A stretch of DNA of 36,528 nucleotides from Wenjunlia vitaminophila DSM 41686. GTDB taxonomy: Bacteria > Actinomycetota > Actinomycetes > Streptomycetales > Streptomycetaceae. The stretch covers positions 1 to 36,528 of the forward strand of contig NZ_KB904692.1 of assembly GCF_000380165.1 (NCBI RefSeq), in the 5' to 3' direction. Positions 35,472 to 36,528 of the stretch are shown here, piece by piece. The position numbers and the translations under genes are program-made. The notes below the pieces were generated by a model. That model worked only from the letters and a program-made list of their open reading frames with translations. It was not told the origin of the DNA and did no database searches. How positions within the stretch are numbered: the first letter of the stretch is position 1; every line of letters begins with the position of its first letter.

Positions 35472-35487
35472 AAAGGTCTAGTCCACT
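35472..35487. promoter_or_regulatory. DasR-type (dre) operator upstream of nagK
   Basis: AAAGGTCTAGTCCACT matches the Streptomyces dre consensus ACTGGTCTAGACCACT at 13 of 16 positions, including the core GGTCTAG and CCACT. On the minus strand it covers TAGACC, a plausible -10 box for nagK, so a bound repressor would block transcription. Confidence 0.65.
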
Positions 35488-35625
35488 CATCGAGAATCGA
35501 TCATCGCGTCGCCGGGTCGTCGTGGTGCCGGGCCGCCTCCGAGGGATCGGTGACTCCCGGAACCGCGCCCCGGCGTGGCGGTCACCGCCCCCGCGGCCAC
35601 CGGGACGTGGGGGCGTGTCCCCATC

Positions 35626-35641
35626 ACTGGTGTAGACCAAA
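35626..35641. promoter_or_regulatory. Second DasR-type (dre) operator between nagK and the DUF3263 gene
   Basis: ACTGGTGTAGACCAAA matches the dre consensus at 13 of 16 positions and includes the inverted TGGTGTAGACCA. It lies 154 bases from the first site, 42 bases before the -10 box of the DUF3263 gene and about 180 bases from the nagK start. Confidence 0.6.
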
Positions 35642-35682
35642 TGTCAGGCAACGAGGCAGGCCGGAGAGTCAGCGGGGCCGGT

Positions 35683-35688
35683 TACGCT
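35683..35688 (+). promoter_or_regulatory. -10 box (TACGCT), leaderless start of the DUF3263 gene
   Basis: TACGCT is followed after seven bases by GTG 35696. This spacing equals that at phoR, gpmA and cysS in the same window and supports the GTG as the start. Confidence 0.5.
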
Positions 35689-35695
35689 GAAAACC

Positions 35696-36169
35696 GTGGC
35701 CGAGGAACCCGGGGGAGACATGGCCAAGGAACCTCAGAACGAACCACCCACCACACCGGCGCCGTCCACACCCGAAGCTCACCGACCGCGCAGCTCGGAC
35801 GCGCCCCAGCCCGGCCCCGCCGACCCCAGCTCCAACCCCGGCCCCAGCCCCAATCCCAGCCCCAATCCCAGCCCCATCGAGTCGGAGACGGAGCAGAAGG
35901 AGCAGGCGGAGGGGGCGGCGGAGGAGCACGTCCCCGCCGGCGCCTCGGAGTTGTCCGACCGGGACCGCGCGGTCCTCGCCTTCGCGCGCCGCACCTGGCA
36001 CCTGTCCGGGGCGAAGGAACGAGCGATCAGGGAACAGCTCGAACTGAGCCCCACCCGCTACTACCAGGTGCTGAACACCCTGATCGACCGCCCCGAGGCA
36101 CTGGCCCACGACCCGGTCACCGTCAACCGGCTGCGCCGGATGCGTCAGGCCCGCCGCTCGCGGCGCTGA
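35696..36169 (+). CDS. DUF3263 domain protein
   Basis: The product has 157 residues. The first 80 are Pro/Glu/Ser-rich and probably disordered, with a short NPGPSPNPSPNPSP repeat. The last 75 form the DUF3263 domain: LSDRDRAVLAFARRTWHLSGAKERAIREQLELSPTRYYQVLNTLIDRPEALAHDPVTVNRLRRMRQARR. This helical domain looks like a sigma-factor- or HTH-like DNA-binding unit (AIREQLELSPTRYYQVL), but its function is not known to me. The start is GTG 35696 by the -10 spacing; ATG 35720 with a close GGGGGAG is an alternative. It is divergent from nagK. Confidence 0.82.
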   Translation: MAEEPGGDMAKEPQNEPPTTPAPSTPEAHRPRSSDAPQPGPADPSSNPGPSPNPSPNPSPIESETEQKEQAEGAAEEHVPAGASELSDRDRAVLAFARRTWHLSGAKERAIREQLELSPTRYYQVLNTLIDRPEALAHDPVTVNRLRRMRQARRSRR

Positions 36170-36190
36170 GGCGCGGGCACGCGGGGCCGT

Positions 36191-36528
36191 TCACGCCCCG
36201 TCCAGGTACGCCAGCACCGCCAGCACCCGCCGGTTGTCGTCGTCCGACGGTGGCAGGTCGAGCTTGGCGAAGATGTTGGAGGTGTGCTTGGTCACGGCCC
36301 GCTCGGTGACCACCAGCCGCTGGGCGATCGCGGCGTTGGACCGTCCCTCGGCCATCAGCTCCAGCACCTCGCGTTCCCGTGCGGTCAGCCGGGCCAGGGG
36401 CCGGTCCCGCGCACTGCGGGCCAGCAACTGGGAGATCACCTGCGGGTCCATCGCGGTGCCCCCACCGGCCACCCGGCGCACCCCGTCGATGAACTGGTCC
36501 GCGTCGAACACCCGGTCCTTGAGCAGGT
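36191..36528 (-). CDS. NarL/LuxR-type response regulator, C-terminal part (5' end outside window)
   Basis: About 112 residues are visible and the frame stays open to the right edge, so the N-terminal receiver domain lies outside. The visible start LLKDRVFDADQFIDGVRRVAGGG is the end of a receiver domain. The LuxR-type helix-turn-helix follows: LTAREREVLELMAEGRSNAAIAQRLVVTERAVTKHTSNIFAKLDLPPS. It ends RRVLAVLAYLDGA. It faces the DUF3263 gene; a partner histidine kinase is expected next to it but is not in this window. Confidence 0.9.
   Translation of the reverse strand, partial: LLKDRVFDADQFIDGVRRVAGGGTAMDPQVISQLLARSARDRPLARLTAREREVLELMAEGRSNAAIAQRLVVTERAVTKHTSNIFAKLDLPPSDDDNRRVLAVLAYLDGA

Overview
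The window is very GC-rich DNA from an actinomycete. The gene content and order (methyltransferase-mshA-ybjN-gpmA; phoU/phoR-phoP-carD-ispD-ispF-cysS-rlmB-DoxX protein-nucleotidyltransferase-msiK; terD-arfB-flavin reductase-cdgB-CBM35 protein-nagA-nagK-DUF3263 protein) match, from memory, the core-chromosome order of Streptomyces and its close relatives. A Streptomycetaceae-like chromosome is therefore the best guess. No insertion sequence, phage, CRISPR array or rRNA was seen.

Layout. 1-2558 (minus) is the truncated gene of a large secreted sugar-dehydrogenase-like protein with PKD, CBM6 and lectin parts. 2896-3712 holds a macro-domain gene followed by the C-terminal remnant of a VanX-type D-Ala-D-Ala dipeptidase. 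3676-7519 is a methyltransferase divergent from mshA, then ybjN-like and gpmA. 7674-7841 (minus) encodes an unrecognised 55-residue peptide with eight cysteines in its last 24 residues. 8176-10987 is phoU divergent from phoR-phoP with a PHO-box-like repeat between them. 11053-17784 holds a lipoprotein, carD, ispD-ispF, a PPOX flavoprotein, cysS and rlmB. 17907-22713 holds a DoxX-type membrane protein, a sugar nucleotidyltransferase, a small anchored protein, msiK and tRNA-Thr(UGU). 23005-28107 holds a PAS-SpoIIE phosphatase, a Tat-exported glycosidase-like protein, a conserved hypothetical, terD, arfB and a flavin reductase. 28606-36528 holds the diguanylate cyclase cdgB, a CBM35 membrane protein, an overlapping four-gene operon (nagK-nagA-aldolase-SAM hydrolase), a DUF3263 gene and the end of a LuxR-type regulator.

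The genes support redox buffering (mycothiol: mshA), phosphate sensing (phoU-phoR-phoP), isoprenoid precursors (ispD-ispF), cysteinyl-tRNA supply, amino-sugar use (nagK-nagA, with msiK energising sugar importers) and c-di-GMP signalling. Regulatory sequence is informative: two DasR-type (dre) operators flank nagK, a weaker one precedes msiK, a BldD-type palindrome precedes cdgB, and six genes carry a -10 box six or seven bases before the start codon, as expected for leaderless mRNAs.

The least explained items are the Cys-rich peptide with its upstream hairpin, the vanX remnant, the 16-bp perfect palindrome before mshA, the twin palindromes before the Tat-exported protein, and the coupling of an aldolase and a SAM hydrolase to nagKA. 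All calls come from reading translations and motifs by eye; no database search was run.
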